Assembly (NCBI GenBank): GCA_029945375.1 | Contig: CM057067.1 | Coordinates: 1,860,001 to 1,924,000, forward strand | Direction of reading: 5' to 3' | Source of the DNA: Agaricus subrufescens | Lineage: Eukaryota > Basidiomycota > Agaricomycetes > Agaricales > Agaricaceae | Length of the DNA stretch: 64,000 nucleotides | Shown here: piece by piece, positions 11,796 to 24,548 of the stretch | Position numbering within the stretch: the first letter of the stretch is position 1 | Layout: every line of letters starts with the position of its first letter | The notes under the pieces: generated by a model | Told to the model about the DNA's origin: nothing | Databases searched by the model: none | The model's input: only the letters and a program-made list of their open reading frames with translations | Position numbers and translations under genes: made by a program

Positions 11796-12230
11796 ATCTG
11801 GTCATCTTGAGCAGTGTAACATGGGTGGCTCTTCCGATCCGCTAGTTTTCATCAGACACGGACAATGGCTATGATGATAATATCTGTCAGAAATGCGTAG
11901 AAAGGATGTGTAAAGAAGAGGTCTTGAACTCATCATATCCTCGTGTGTCCACATCAATCCGCGAGGTGAGGTGGTTTCATCGTGTTCGCATTGATCCTCA
12001 TTGGTTCGCATTATTTCTCCTCTGTCCACGTGTTCCGGCGTTCAGCCTACATCATGTACTTATTTACTGGTCCTGTGCCCCTAGCATTCAGCTCGTGCAT
12101 TCACGGGTAGATAGCCTAATGGCACGAACCACGCTGTCATTATGGCTTTGTGGCATCATTCCAGCCATAGAGATGTCCATCTCGCAAGGGCAGAATAACC
12201 ATCCCTCTGTGCCCACCTCTCATTATCCAT
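11796..12230. repeat. Dispersed repeat block B, copy 2
   Basis: Second copy of the block at 2083-2530. The junction at about 11796 joins the DUF6533 relic directly to this block, so it marks a duplication or deletion breakpoint. No coding potential. Confidence 0.6.
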
Positions 12231-12424
12231 GATCATGATTAAATCTCACAGTATCGAAATCATGATTAGAGATCTCGCTTACGACCACTATCGCGTGTAA
12301 TCGTGATTTTATCATATTGACTTGTATCCTAAAATCATGCTTACTACCACTACGACTTTGCAAATCATGATTACGGCGATTATTGGCCGTAAATCGTGAT
12401 GTACGATACTCACCGTCCATGATT
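12228..12424. repeat. Cluster of palindromic ATCATGAT-type motifs
   Basis: Seven near-copies of AATCATGATTA (variants with CGTGAT or CATGCT) at about 12231, 12258, 12299, 12332, 12362, 12391 and 12417, spaced 26-41 nt apart. The ~195-bp cluster has no counterpart in the homologous spacers near 5040 and 39500. It may be an inserted element or a protein-binding array; nothing else supports either reading. Confidence 0.4.
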
Positions 12425-12604
12425 ATCCCGGCTCTTGCAGTCCCTGAACAATGTATATTCCGTATCAGATGTTTGGCAGGTCGTGTGGAGACTCAATGAA
12501 TCTCTTTTCACACGTCATTCTTTCGCCTCGCACTCCACGAAAGTGATAATTTCAGTGTGATGGATGTAGACACACAAATCATTTTATGTGAAGTTCACGG
12601 GCAC

Positions 12605-13493
12605 TCAAAGTTTACTTTTGGGTCGCCCTGATGTTGGATTGGTGATAGAATGAACCGCAGAAATACAAAGTCTACTGTTCGCCCTGATCTAGAAGTTTGG
12701 TTTTCAACTCATGAATCTGATGTCGACTCAAATAAAACAACACTTCTCACCTCACATCACGCGATGCGTACTCTACCTGCCAGAAATACAGAGGTAGATT
12801 TAATGTGTATTGGAGTTCTCCTAGCCGTTAGGACATTAACTAGTTGGTAGATGAAAAGATGAAAACGTTACTCGCATAAAAATAGGACGATGCCAAATCA
12901 GGCTCATAGGTTGGGTGGCACGTGTTCCATCAACACCTAGTTGAAGTCCAAGAATAACGCGTGGAGAGGTTGAGCAACTAATGAAAAGATGTTGTTCGTT
13001 TGGTTGGTGATTTAATTTATTAAAAGAACGCCATTTGGACATACGGATCCATCAAGTAAGCGGCACAATCTCCACGAGGAGTTCCATAAGCATTACACAT
13101 ATCTTCTTGTTCAAGTTAGAGCACCGGGATCAAATAGAACGAACGATGATAAATGGGTCAACAGGACAGATATGAGCACCGCAGGAGGCACTGTACGCAC
13201 CCTCATCAACTATCTCAAATCAAGTCTTTACAGTCAAGTCATCTCGCCCTTTCTTCTTACGGTAGACGAGGTATTTCTGCTTGCATTAATTTCTGTGAAT
13301 TTGAGTTTCCGTCCAGTGTCCGATCTATACAGCGATCCATTCCCGTCAACCTGTCGCCAGAATATATTTGATGCGAGGGATTTTATTGTTTTCGGGAGCC
13401 TTGCCGCGTATATTCTCCTTTACTACAGCCGTCTAAGTCATGAGAATTGGAGCATAGTGGATGACTTACATCTCTAGCAGCTATTTTACTCAG
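12605..13493 (-). pseudogene. Hot-dog thioesterase pseudogene (TE2)
   Basis: Aligns with all six exons of TE1. Breaks seen: the start ATG is CTG (13491-13493); the first donor GTG has become ATG; one extra base in exon 2 (near 13385) shifts the frame; and in exon 3 the active-site L-H-G-G reads P-R-G-D. The exon-6 start W is R. It retains the divergent position relative to AFR2, so AFR2 survived while its partner died. Could make no functional thioesterase. Confidence 0.85.
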
Positions 13494-14035
13494 TGGATTG
13501 ATGAAGATAAGTTGGTTTCCGCTGGATACGGGAAAAGCAGACATCGGGTATCAGTTTGGATTTAGAACAAGCTGCAATCGTGGGAATACGAACTTCTTCG
13601 TTAATCTATATTTGGTTAAAGCGTTATACATGATGCCGAAGTGCATCATAACTTGCGGTCAAAACGGCCTTCGATGGTCAGCGGGTCTAGAGGCCTTCAT
13701 CGGACACCGAGGTCTCTCGCTGGGCGATTATTAAATTGTCTATAAACCCATTCTACTTTACTGAGCCTGAAAATGCATGCTAATATTTTGAAAGCCCAGA
13801 CGGAAATGTCGACGTACGTGATGCCAGTTACCAATTTCTCCGCGCTGTGGCTCTTCTGCAGAGATCATATGATTTTTGAACGAACGATGAGTAGTTCGTT
13901 TGACTAATGCCTATACAGCACTCTCATACAGTGATAGTCAGCATCGTGATGTGAGCCCTGCAAGAAGCTATAAGAACAAGAACAAATTGACTCCAGACAT
14001 CTACTCCCACTTTGAGATCGTGACCAGTGTCAACA
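13494..14035 (+). promoter_or_regulatory. AFR2 upstream region (former divergent promoter)
   Basis: Homologous to the TE1/AFR1 interval but without the ~335-bp insertion. CTATAAGAAC precedes the AFR2 ATG by about 65 nt and is the best TATA-like candidate. No gene. Confidence 0.55.
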
Positions 14036-17000
14036 ATGGTCGACGTTACTTCTTCGCCCACCCTGCAGGCAGCAAAATGCACTACGTTCACAGCCCCTCC
14101 TTTCGACTCCGAATCTTTGACGTTCCCTGGAATCTATGCATTCCATGCTGTGAATAGCTCTAAACATCCGCTGTTCATCTATGCAGACAGCTTGCTAAAG
14201 AGTGGCATTCGCGAAATATGTTACTCAGAAGCATACGCTGCTATCCAAAGAAGCCATGGGATTGTGTCGCGTTACCACTCCTCCATAGTTGGAGGTGTTA
14301 CACAAACCTCCACAGTTGGAATACTAGCCAATCTCGGTATGGACGGTCTTGATTTCGTTGAATCAAAACAATTAACGGACTTCACTAGATACTATCACTT
14401 ACACCACCCTTACAGTTGGTATCATGCATGCAGGACTCACGGCTTTTCCCATTTCTACCCGAAACTCCATTGTCGGTGTCGCACATTTGATTCGATCTAC
14501 TAGTCTTCGCCTACTTTTCGTGAGCCCTGATTCGGCTATGCAACGCATTGCTCTCGAGGCCGTTGCCATTTTGGAAAAGGAAGGAATTATAGTCAATATC
14601 CTCCCTGTACCACAGTTTGGCGACCTTTATAATGAGGATGATACATTCAAGCAACTAGTGCCTGTGGCTACCTCGGCGGACTCTACCATGGTTATATTAC
14701 ACTCTTCTGGTATGTCTGGACCTCAGATCTCAACTACTTGAAATCTTTGCTCATCATTGATTATAGGTTCTACTGCCCAACCAAAGCCCATTCCAATGAT
14801 TAATAAAAACCTCGTTTCGTGGTGTAGATTCGCTTGTATGTTTGTCATCTGCCATTTTCAACGTAAAAACTGAATTATGATTACTCAGATTATGGAAACG
14901 TTGCTTCGGCTGGTATAATAGCCTCGGCCCATTCTTTACCGTTCTTCCGTTAGTATTCTTCTTAGTCTATTTGGAGCATGTTCACGAGATATGGATGATG
15001 TAGATGCATTCGGGTTCACTCAGATGGCAGAGACGGTGGGTTGCCTCGATAGTTGTGTCGGTTTTAAACTGACCTCCCTGAAAGATTGGTAAGGGATTCA
15101 TCACAGCTTGTTTCAAACCGGCAAATCCTCCTACCATCCCGATGCCCGATGTCTTTCTGCGGGAAATCGTTGCAACAAAATCACAAGTCGTTTATTGTGT
15201 CCCTAGCCATATTGAGGTAACTTGATGACTCTCTGCTATAATAATTCACTAATATAAGCAGGAATGGGCTCGTTCTCCAGAAAATATTGCTATTCTTCGT
15301 AGCATAAGTGTAATAGTAAGATTCCTTTCTTTATCTGTGGATAATATTATTGAGCAATCTAAGGGTTTTGCTGGCGCTCCAATGAATAAAGCGGTTGGAG
15401 ACAAGCTTATTGCAGCTGGTGTCAATCTGATTCCCTTTTACGCATCGTAAGTATGGTAATGTGACCATACACGCGGCCTAACAAATTGTACCAGAACTGA
15501 AACAGGGTGTCTGTCCACTCCCATTCCAAAGTCTACAAACATCAATAGTTGGCAGTACTTCAAATTATCAGGCCATTTTAAACCTCATATAAGAGACAAG
15601 TATCCGACCGAAGAGGGAGAATTGGGAGAGTTAGTTGTCCTGGTGTGTTTACTCTTCTGCGTTTCGCGTCTCCACTTCATGACGTTACCAGCCAGGTAAA
15701 AGTTATAGTCCGCACATTTTAAACACCACGATTGGCGAACAACGAGGCTATGCAACAAGTGATTTACTCTTGCGTCACCCCACTGAAAAGGACGTATATC
15801 GTATTTATGGAAGAGTCGACGAGCAGCTTATACTGTCGACTGGCGAAAAGGTGATTCTCATGATCCAAACGATAATGCCGTCCGTACCTAATATAATACT
15901 AGACGAACCCCGTTCCATTAGGTTTGTACCTGAGAGAAACCCTAAGTCATGCCTTCGTCTTGCTAACACACAACAGAATCACGTCTCCTCCAGGATCCAA
16001 ACATTACTTTCGCACTCATGTTTGGTCGCGGTCGCTTCCAAAATGGAGTCTTGATTCAACCCGCGGAGCCTTTCGATCCAGACAATGAAAAGAAGCTGGC
16101 TGCATTCCGGAACTCGATCTGGTAACTCCTACGACTATTGGCCTCTTGTGTACTGTCTGACCTTCAGCCGGCAGGCCAACTGTTGAAATTGTAAATGATT
16201 TTGCTCCTGCGCACTCTCGCATTTTCAAGGAGGTGAGCCAAATAGTGCTGCTTCATGTCCAGACCAAATTAAGTCCTATATAGATGATCATCACCGTCAA
16301 CCCGAAAAAGCCACTAGAGTTCACAGCCAAAGGAACACCCCGACGCCATTTTTGCTTGAAGGCTTACGAAAAGGAAATTGATGCTGTATACGAGGCTGTG
16401 AAGGATTCCTCTCAGACAAATATCTCTATTCCCGAGGTGTGGACTGCGGAGAATGCGATGGAATTCGTTGATATTGCAGTCAAAAGCGTCATGAAGTATC
16501 CGATTGCTGTTGATCAGGACATCTTTTTGCAAGGATGCGACAGGCTCGTCTCGTCCTTTAGTCCACCGTCTTTGTCTGACGTCCCTTCAGTTTGCAGGCG
16601 ACTTGGATCAGGAATAGTATGCTACGCGCTATTCGATTATCAGAGAACAAGGCGGACGTCCATCAGATCCCACTCAACTTTGTTTACATGTATCCAAAGA
16701 TACAAAGGCTGGGCGAGTACTTCTGGAGGGTTTTAACAGGCACTCATAATGACGACGAGCATAACCATACTGCTCATGTTGAAACACGATGCATAGAAAT
16801 GGAATCGCTTGTCACTAAATATACCACAGAGGTCCCGACCGCAAGGTGGAACACTTCTGCCGAACTACCTATCAAGGAGACTGTTGTACTCACTGGAAGT
16901 ACTGGCCGGCTCGGTTGCCATCTTCTCAAGCAATCAGCCGAAAAGGAAGACACAGCCAAGATATATGCATTAAACCGTCCCAGTGCATTGGGTCTATCAT

Positions 17001-18181
17001 CAGAAGTCCGACAAAAACAGGCACTCGAAACTTGGGGAATCATCGTGAACCAGGACGCATGGGAAAAAATAGTATTTGTTGAATATGATCCATCAAGGGA
17101 GATGTTGGGTTTGACAGAAGAAGTATACTCCACGGTAAGTTTCTTCCTTGTGAGGTATTTCACATTACAAACGTGATGGTACGCTACTAGCTTCAAGCCA
17201 CAATTACGAGCATCATTCACAACGGTAAGGGCATAATTTTGTTTTGTCGTGACTTCGCGCACTGGCTGATGTTGTAGGTTGGCGGGTCGACTTCAACATT
17301 GGATTGGGATCATTCGAGAACCTGATTGCTGGTACACGACATCTTTTGGACCTTGCCCTAGGATCCACAGTGCACCACGGGCCAAAGTTCGTTTTTGTTA
17401 GCTCAATTTCTGTATTAACGAGTACGTCGTTTTATCCCTGATATGGATGTCCACTGGACTTATCATGCCTAGATTTAATATCCGATCAGCTGGCCCCTGA
17501 GGCACCCGCTTCTGCTTCATTGGCGGCAGGATGGGGTTACGGTGAGAGCAAGTGGGTGGCGGAGAACATATGTCAGAAGATTAGTGAGGCGACTGGATTG
17601 ATTTCGTCACTCATCCGTGTAGGACAGTTGAGCGGAGATACCGAGAGTGGGCGCTGGAATATCAAGGAATGGGTGCCGGCTCTTATCAAAGCTGGAAAGG
17701 AGATTGGAAGCCTGCCATCTAGTAACGAGGTAACTGATCTTTGAAACTTGACCTAGGCATGCCGCTGAACCCATTTCCCCCTGCTTAGGGTGTTGATTGG
17801 CTTCCTGTCGATGTTGCCGCAGCTGCGATTCTTGATATTTCCAAGCATCCCGGAAACAGTTTGCAGCCGGTCACATATTTGAATCTGGTTCACCCCAAAC
17901 CCACCCCTTGGAATGATATCTTCGAAGTGGTGGCCGAATATCTACAACTAAACTTAGTTCCATACCAGAAATGGTCAGAACTTCTTGATGCAAAGAAGGA
18001 TGCACTTGCCACAGGAGACCACGAGGACTCCGGAGACCTGACTCAATTTTTATCGGGAGGTAAACCCGGAGGTAGAGGATTTCAAACGAATGTCGCACGG
18101 GAGAGATGCCCAAGTTTGAGAAACGTAGAGGCACTAGAGGGAGGAGATTTGATCAAATCCGTAAACTTCTGGAGATTTTGA
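14036..18181 (+). CDS. Adenylate-forming reductase, A-T-R (AFR2)
   Basis: Nineteen exons: 14036-14336, 14389-14709, 14767-14835, 14889-14948, 15004-15035, 15085-15216, 15262-15315, 15364-15446, 15495-15642, 15692-15850, 15903-15921, 15977-16121, 16175-16232, 16284-16543, 16591-17134, 17191-17224, 17278-17421, 17473-17729, 17789-18181; 1070 aa, exon lengths identical to AFR1. All core motifs are present: HSSGSTAQPKP, STETG, YGRVDEQLILSTGEK, the carrier Ser in GCDSL, NADP site TGSTGRLG, and Y/K of GYGESK. Very close to AFR1 in the carrier and reductase domains, more different near residues 260-300 of the adenylation domain (YYGNVASAG versus YYGEVDMAG), so substrate or activity may differ. Intron 14 again has a GC donor. 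An in-frame GTG 9 nt upstream is not used as the start because AFR1 and AFR3 begin at the ATG chosen. Its divergent thioesterase is dead. Confidence 0.93.
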
Positions 18182-18696
18182 TTGCAATGATTAGATATAG
18201 TTTTGCCCAGTTGTAAGATCCTAGGTGTCGATTTCGAGGCTTTGTCAACCAAACAACCGCATTGTATTTAGAATTGAGAAATCACGAATCTTTACAGGAG
18301 TCCAATGACAATTAAAGGACAAAGTCAACCGATACTCAGGCCACCCGCTTTCGCATTCAAGTTGGCGGGTGGGCATGCCGGATCCTATTTAGCTTCTCGC
18401 GCGATCACGACTTGAGTTTTACCATCATGCTGAGACATGACGACCCAAGTGTTCATATATGTGTTGACTAAATTTTCGGGGCTGGAGAACGCCCGGGGGT
18501 AGTCTTAAATCTGAGGCGAACCCGGCTACATTTTATCCTCCGTCAGTCATCGGACGTAAGTTAACCTTAGTCAGCGATGGCTGTGTAAGGGAATGCACAG
18601 CTTCGGATCAGCCAAGCCCTAACCCCTTTGTCCTAGTCCACGCAGGCCACACCTTCTGCTCATATCCACATCGTATCCACAACGTTTTTCACCCTC
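18182..18696. promoter_or_regulatory. AFR2-SYF2 intergenic region
   Basis: About 515 bp between the AFR2 stop and the SYF2 start: AFR2 3' flank to about 18270, then the presumed SYF2 promoter. Parts near 18590-18630 resemble the AFR3 3' flank near 44970 (shared CAGCTTCGGATCAGC). No gene seen. Confidence 0.45.
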
Positions 18697-19936
18697 ATGC
18701 ACTCGACAACAGACAAAATTGATAGTGCGGCTCAAAAGGTCCCACAGACTGAAGATGCTGTCGTAGATAGATCGCCGGACCAAGTAGACTCAGCCGAGGG
18801 GTCCGATGAGACACCCGAGACGGAAGGAAATGGTGAAGCCGAGAGTGGTGAAGGAAAGAAGCTGTCTATGAAAGACAGGGAGGCCAAATTGGCCCAACTA
18901 CGAAAAAGATTTGTAAGTTCCATCCATAACAGTTCTATAATCGAAACGAAAGCCTGCTCATCAAAGCATTTTGGTTCCTTTATTCTTTTAGCATGACTCA
19001 TCAAAAGCGAACCGACAATCCCTAGTAGAAGAGAGCGCTAAAGCCAAATTGAATACTAGGGAGCTTTCGAGGCTAGAACGGCAACGCAAGCTTGCTGAGA
19101 CTCTGAGGTTGAAGGCTGATGCGGAAGAACGCGGCGAGGATGTCGAAAGACATAAGAATTGGGAATATACTATTGAAGACAACGACAATTGGGAGAAGAA
19201 GCTGGCTCGAAAGAAGCGAAGAGCCGACTTTGAATTCCACGGTAAGCAGAAACGTTCACTTGATTTAGACTTACATTCGGGTGCTTAACTACTTGTTTTC
19301 TAGATGCAGCACAGTCCACGCGACGCAAGTATAAACGGGATCTAGATCTTCTAGAGCCAGACCTAGAAGCATACAAGCGGCGGAAAGCACTTGCTACTGG
19401 AGGTGGTGTACTGAATTCCTTCGACGCAAGTGGTAGTTCGTCCGTTGTTCAGGTGCGTTCAAAATAACGGGAGTACGAAGAAATGTGATCTCATAAAAAC
19501 ATTCTAGGCGTCAGGCTCTGTTGAACAACAGCTTGCTCATGACAACTTTTACCGCGATGCTTCGACACTCATCTATGCTGACAATAAACCCACCGAGGAA
19601 GCTATCGATCGCGTTGTTAGTAAAATCAATAAAGAGTGAGTACCCTCCCTCATTCTTATTATGGCCTAACGCTTATGGTCTAATGCTCCTTTTTCAAGTA
19701 TCGACAAACGTGGCAAATTCTCGCGACAACGTCTCAATGAACCTGAAGGAGATGTCACCTACATCAACGAGCAAAATCGCGTGTTCAACAAGAAGGTGCG
19801 TACCCCTCTTGTGCCGATTATCCTTGTTGACTTAAATACACGTGCTTGCGTCCTCTGCACTCCCTAGATCTCTAGGTATTACGACAAGTACACGGCAGAT
19901 ATTCGTGCAAGTTTCGAACGTGGTACGGCTTTGTAG
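18697..19936 (+). CDS. SYF2: Pre-mRNA-splicing factor SYF2
   Basis: Six exons: 18697-18912, 18992-19241, 19304-19452, 19508-19635, 19699-19795, 19868-19936; 302 aa. The acidic Glu/Ser/Thr-rich N-terminus (1-55) is followed by the Lys/Arg-rich helical SYF2 core. Recognisable stretches are ERHKNWEYTIEDND, RRKYKRDLDLLEPDLEAY, then IDKRGKFSRQR and, at the C-terminus, RYYDKYTADIRASFERGTAL. SYF2 is a component of the Prp19/NineTeen-associated spliceosome acting in the nucleus. The match covers the whole C-terminal domain and no residue of note is missing. The ATG chosen gives the longest in-frame N-terminus. It is a single-copy housekeeping gene lying inside an amplified region; a relic of its last exon sits behind AFR1. 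Confidence 0.92.
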
Positions 19937-20466
19937 AACCCTCCTGGTCAACACCGGTGTACCTTATATGTATTTTGATTATAATAATGCTCGCCGTATA
20001 CCTCTGCTTTTGAACGCGCGCTACGCTTTTTAAGTCATTTCGGTATTGCACAAGAGACTGATATTACAGATGAAATCCACTCATTAAATACAAGATGGAA
20101 GGTTAAATACAATTTAGTACAAAAGGTCGAAGGCAAGGGGGTACATATATACTATGTGACACAAAGATTTTTTACATGAATTAGGTGAATTTCCAAATAT
20201 GGCTGGTCAACAGCGGCGGTCAAATTACAACGAATCGCTTTCACGGACTCAGGTTGATAGTATGCCTCCAACTAGAGGACGAATACTCCACTCGAGATCG
20301 TGAACGAGCTGACTGGCGAAGGTGAAGGATGACTCGGCAGGCGAGTACAGACCTCACACAGCGTCCCATACTGTGCCAGAAAGAATTTGATGAGATTAAT
20401 TATAAGAGTGGTCAGTTAAGATACTAACTAGATGAATAGGAAAGGTGAGGACTATTGAATTCAAAA
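19937..20466. other. SYF2 / D1 convergent spacer, no gene seen
   Basis: SYF2 (plus) and D1 (minus) converge here. Only 3' flanking sequence was seen; the part after about 20484 has a copy at 11320-11400. No RNA gene recognised. Confidence 0.4.
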
Positions 20467-21816
20467 TCAGTGACGTAATTGTTTAGGAAGAGAGACTTGG
20501 GACGTCGGACGTACGACTTTGACTCCCACCAATGACACAACGGAAAACGCTGTATAGATTAATATTGACATATAAGACACATATGTATGGTGCAGCGACG
20601 TGACTTACCTAGCAGATAGACATAGAAGAGTATACCTTCAAGTAGAAAAGTTGTTAGCCAATATGGGTGACAATCCTTGCTCTCATTTACCTTCTCCGTA
20701 TAACACTTTAAATAGGTCTGGTCGGAATCCTTCGCTTCTTCGACGCACATCTATTGAATATTAGTTTTTATGGGTCCTAGACGACAAGCTTTAAGTGCGA
20801 TGCTTACTGATCGTGGCCCAACTAACCAATAAAATCATAGCTATAAATAGATCCGCTCATGCTTAGACTCATCAGTGTTCTCGGATATAGATTGGTGCAA
20901 ATACCTGCGTCGTACGCCACCAGCATGATCATGGAGATGTATAGACCCGAGGGTGGCAAGACAGCAAGACATCCACCGATGACCGGAAGAAGACCATCTG
21001 GTTCCTCAGGTTCAGTAACATGGTGACTTTTGTTTGTCCCAGTTGACCAAGTGACTTACATTGCGCAGCATTTAGCGCAGCATAGTAGGAAATGAATGAG
21101 TAAATGAGAGTGCCGACGTAGAAGATGCAGAGGGGTATGAAGAGTGTTTTGTTCTTGTCCCAAATTACATAGGTTCGGATTGCAAATATACCTTAATGTA
21201 GGTTAAGAATGAGAACTCCAGGTGGTAGAGAACTCACATTCCGCAGAATAGATACCCAATATATATATAACTGTTTCCACCAATGAGATTTAAACTTGCC
21301 TTTGCTCTGAGAAGTAATACACGTGCGCACCGCCTTCTGCTTTTATGATTTCTGGACAAAGAGAGGGATCGGTGATCACGGAGCCTTTCGTATCGAGTCA
21401 GGGTTCATGAACTTGCAACGGAGGAAGCAACTCACGAACGGCTAGAAATATAAATTCCAGCATAGCGGTGTATCGGTTGAAGAAGAACAACCCCTTCATT
21501 ACATTCATTTCCGATTTCCAGATAAATTCCACCTCGAGGTGAAGTGTAAGAAGAAAATCAAAAATCTATGGATGATTAAGAGGAAATATTATGATAGTCG
21601 GTTATGAAGCCATACGGCAAGACAGCCTGCGGACACTACAGAACAATATAAGAGATTAGCTTATGTCAGGAGAGGATCAAGGAAGATGGTCAAAAAACCG
21701 TACAGTCGATGTACTGTCAAACGAGAAGGGCAACTCAATCGATAGTAAGAAGGTGAAACTGAGAAGCAACGCACACGGCCAGCCGCTAGTAATCGAAGCG
21801 CGCTGAGAGTGTCCAT
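20467..21816 (-). CDS. DUF6533 domain membrane protein (D1)
   Basis: Eleven exons: complement of 20467-20549, 20609-20635, 20691-20750, 20808-20840, 20905-20997, 21060-21191, 21238-21270, 21331-21384, 21436-21565, 21616-21635, 21777-21816; 234 aa, in frame. The DUF6533 signature is residues about 14-63 (IFDFLLTLHLEVEFIW then NRYTAMLEF). A conserved Cys-containing loop (LCPEIIKAEG) precedes a TM segment with FAIRTYVIW, and a GGCLA motif and further TM segments follow. Exon 2 is only 20 nt and exon 10 only 27 nt. Multi-pass membrane protein of an expanded agaricomycete family of unknown function. D2 and D3 have the same length and exon plan. The first intron is unusually long (about 140 nt), so its donor is the least certain boundary. 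Confidence 0.8.
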
Positions 21817-24013
21817 ATGTGAGTAGTAAGGGGGGGTGACAGTTAGTAACCGATGCCTGATTACCACAGAAAAGTCGTTAACATATATACAAATCGTCAG
21901 GATGATTCAATGAAGCTATAACAAAAGATCTCTGAGACCGATCCGTAAGGCGACGAGTCTCTTGAGATAATCACGCCGATCATATGTACGGTGGACGTGA
22001 GAAGTCAAAGTGTATATTCAGCCGGCAACAAACGGTAGGACAAAAATATATCTCAACAAACTATATGTGGCCTGAGAGATTGGACATATGATTAATCTTA
22101 GGACGTTACTGGAGTAGTGCCGTTTCACTCTGATTGTACATAGCCTGAATCTCCGCCGTCGGGTGTTTAGGGAAACCATACCCAGGTCCTGAACTTTCAC
22201 TGAGACATTCGTCAGGTTCAGTAAGCAAATTCTCGAAGAAGCCGTCATTTTTGGCCCATCATTGACAGAATACTTAGTTCACGAAACGGCGTTCCAGGCC
22301 GACTTGTATTCGGAGGCGGCATACTTTGCAGAACGTGATGAAGTAGATATACAGATGCTGACACAAACTGCAATCAAGGATGAGAAAACAACTGGTCTCC
22401 AGGAGGGTGACCACGGCGGATCGAGGTACTAGTAACATTAGATGGCTGTGAATTTGGTATCCATATCAGACACGCACTGCCGGAGGAACTAAGACAATTC
22501 CTATTAGTTGAGAATTCAATGATGCTTGATAAAAGTGAAGTTTCAGAAAGCACCGGTTCTGAGAAACAGTGATATGACGAGGTCATGGGGTACTTGACTG
22601 GAATGACGGGAATGAGGTGAGGTACAGAACTGTTCCAAGAATAACTTCAATGTTTCAAACAGTCCTATAGTTATGGCTAGACTACGGCGCCAAAACTAGT
22701 CCGAGGTTTTCTTTGTCACATGGAACCGGTAAACACAATCCCGACCATCCCTCAGTCAGTCAAACGATCCGAAAGAGGTGTCCCCGTGGTAGACAAATTG
22801 TAAAGTTCTCACGAAACGTCGAGATGATTTAAATTTGGAAAATAAGTGGTAACCAGCTGCATAAATCACCATTGATGAAAACGTCCAGCCAAACTGTATA
22901 GATAGTGAATTAATTCTCATGCAAGCCGCATGCATCATAGGTCACGAGTTAGTGAAGGGAGGGGAAAGAAGGGAGACAACGCGGTCCTCTTTTTCTGTGA
23001 TAAAGCAACACACAAGGTGTCACAGACACTTAATCAGCGCATTATTATGGGGATTGATTAAGATTTGTCGCCTAGTTCCATCATCCACTCGCAAAGGTAC
23101 TATGCCACAGCCGAGTTCGATACTGGGAATACTTCAACCATATTGTGCTTTGACCGCGAAGCGGAATGAAGGTTATCACTTCGGTATCAAGTAGATGTTA
23201 TCTACAAATGGAGCACCGAGGATGGCAAATAACAAGAATTTAGGGGAAATCACATGCCGATAACCAGAAAGCATCAGATGCGATCTCGAGGCCCTTTCTG
23301 AAAGCAAGACTCTCCGTTGGCGGCTAACAAATGAAGGACGGTTTTAAACAAAGCCAATGGGAGACTGGCCGATGTGTTTTGGAAGCCGTCCTTTCGCAAT
23401 TTGCTGGGCTGTTTTTACCAAAATTTCGGAAAGATGGACCACGTGCTATAAGGTTGAAGCTTCCTTGTGGAACTGTTTCTTCTCAACAGGATGGCACCCA
23501 CTTTACGCCCATGCACACTATCGCATGGATCAGTATGCCTATGGCACATTTTCGCACCTTGAATTCATCCCCCCGATTAAAAATTTCGAATATGTTGATC
23601 AAGTATATTTGATTCCTGTGTTAGCTAATTTTTGTAATAAAACCAGCATTCACCTATTTTATTAAGCAGGGTCGACGGAATTGTGGAAGTTTGGTTGACA
23701 TGGTTCTAAATTGGGAAACAACTTCACGGAATCTTGTCTGGCGCAGAACTCCGGCGTTTCCACTTCACATACTAACGGCTATGAACGCAGTTTTTCTGCA
23801 AGTCGCGATGTCTACTGACTCTGGGCGAGAGACTACGGTAGGGCCCAGGCTCGGCTATTTCAACGAATGGCTGTACTTCGGCAGGTCACGAGATTCCCAA
23901 ATAGGAATCCCTGCACTCTGTGACACACCACCACGCTCTCATTCTTCCCGGATTCTTCGCCTCTATCCCTCTCTTTTATACTGCCTGCTTTCTCTGCTTA
24001 CGACTGTACGACA
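21817..24013. other. Gene-poor stretch upstream of D1
   Basis: About 2.2 kb without a gene I can support. A forward stretch at about 22262-22440 reads as an open segment (…YFAERDEVDIQ…) ending at a stop, and another at 23331-23665 is open in two frames. Neither has a recognisable start, splice plan or family match, so they may be decayed genes. The end (about 23940-24013) is pyrimidine-rich, as in a fungal 5' leader. Confidence 0.4.
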
Positions 24014-24548
24014 ATGGACATGAAATCAAGCGATCAACAGCAACCCTCACAAGGCGTTGCTATGCTGCACGAAAGCGAGCCGGATCTTGTATCTGCCGAT
24101 ATCGCTGAGTATGGTCGACTCACTCCCACTCGTTTGGCAAAGCTCGACTGACATCCAGTAATAGCTCAAATCAAGAGTCTTCCACATCCCATGCGACCAT
24201 CGAGTCAAACGACCCCTCATTTTCTCAGTCCAAGCCACCGATCCGTATCAATGTCCGAACCGAAGTTAAACGTGTTCCTCTCACATGGGATGAGGTGTCG
24301 GCAGCGCTATACTCTGACATGCGTAGTGCATGCTGGGCTGGGAGTGAACAAGAGAAGAAGTTAGCTGAAGCTGTTATGTCGGTATGACCAATAAAACCAC
24401 CTGATCCCCCACATCGTCGAACCTCTTTTCCACATTTCAATGGTCATAGACAAAACTCTCATTCTCATATCTTGTATCACCTTCTGATACTCAGCATTTG
24501 CCTATTTGTAAGGGTGTTTTTAGAACGAGCATATTGTATTATCTATAG
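24014..24548 (+). CDS. Short hypothetical protein
   Basis: Possible three-exon gene join(24014..24108,24165..24381,24450..24548), about 136 aa. Exons 1 and 2 join cleanly by GT-AG introns of normal size and give a hydrophilic Ser/Gln/Glu-rich N-terminus, then IRINVRTEVKRVPLTWDEVS and a helix-like SEQEKKLAEAV stretch. A pyrimidine-rich leader precedes the ATG. Exon 3 is weak and may be wrong; without it the protein would end within the intron. No family recognised, no signal peptide or TM segment. It could also be the 5' remainder of a truncated gene. Confidence 0.35.

Noticed and set aside
16774..17262. 162-codon minus-strand ORF
   Set aside because: Antisense shadow of the AFR2 reductase-domain exons; AFR1 has a shorter version at the same place for the same reason.
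22262..22440. Possible histone-fold-like segment
   Set aside because: An open stretch with a vaguely similar pattern, but no start, no splice plan and no convincing motif.
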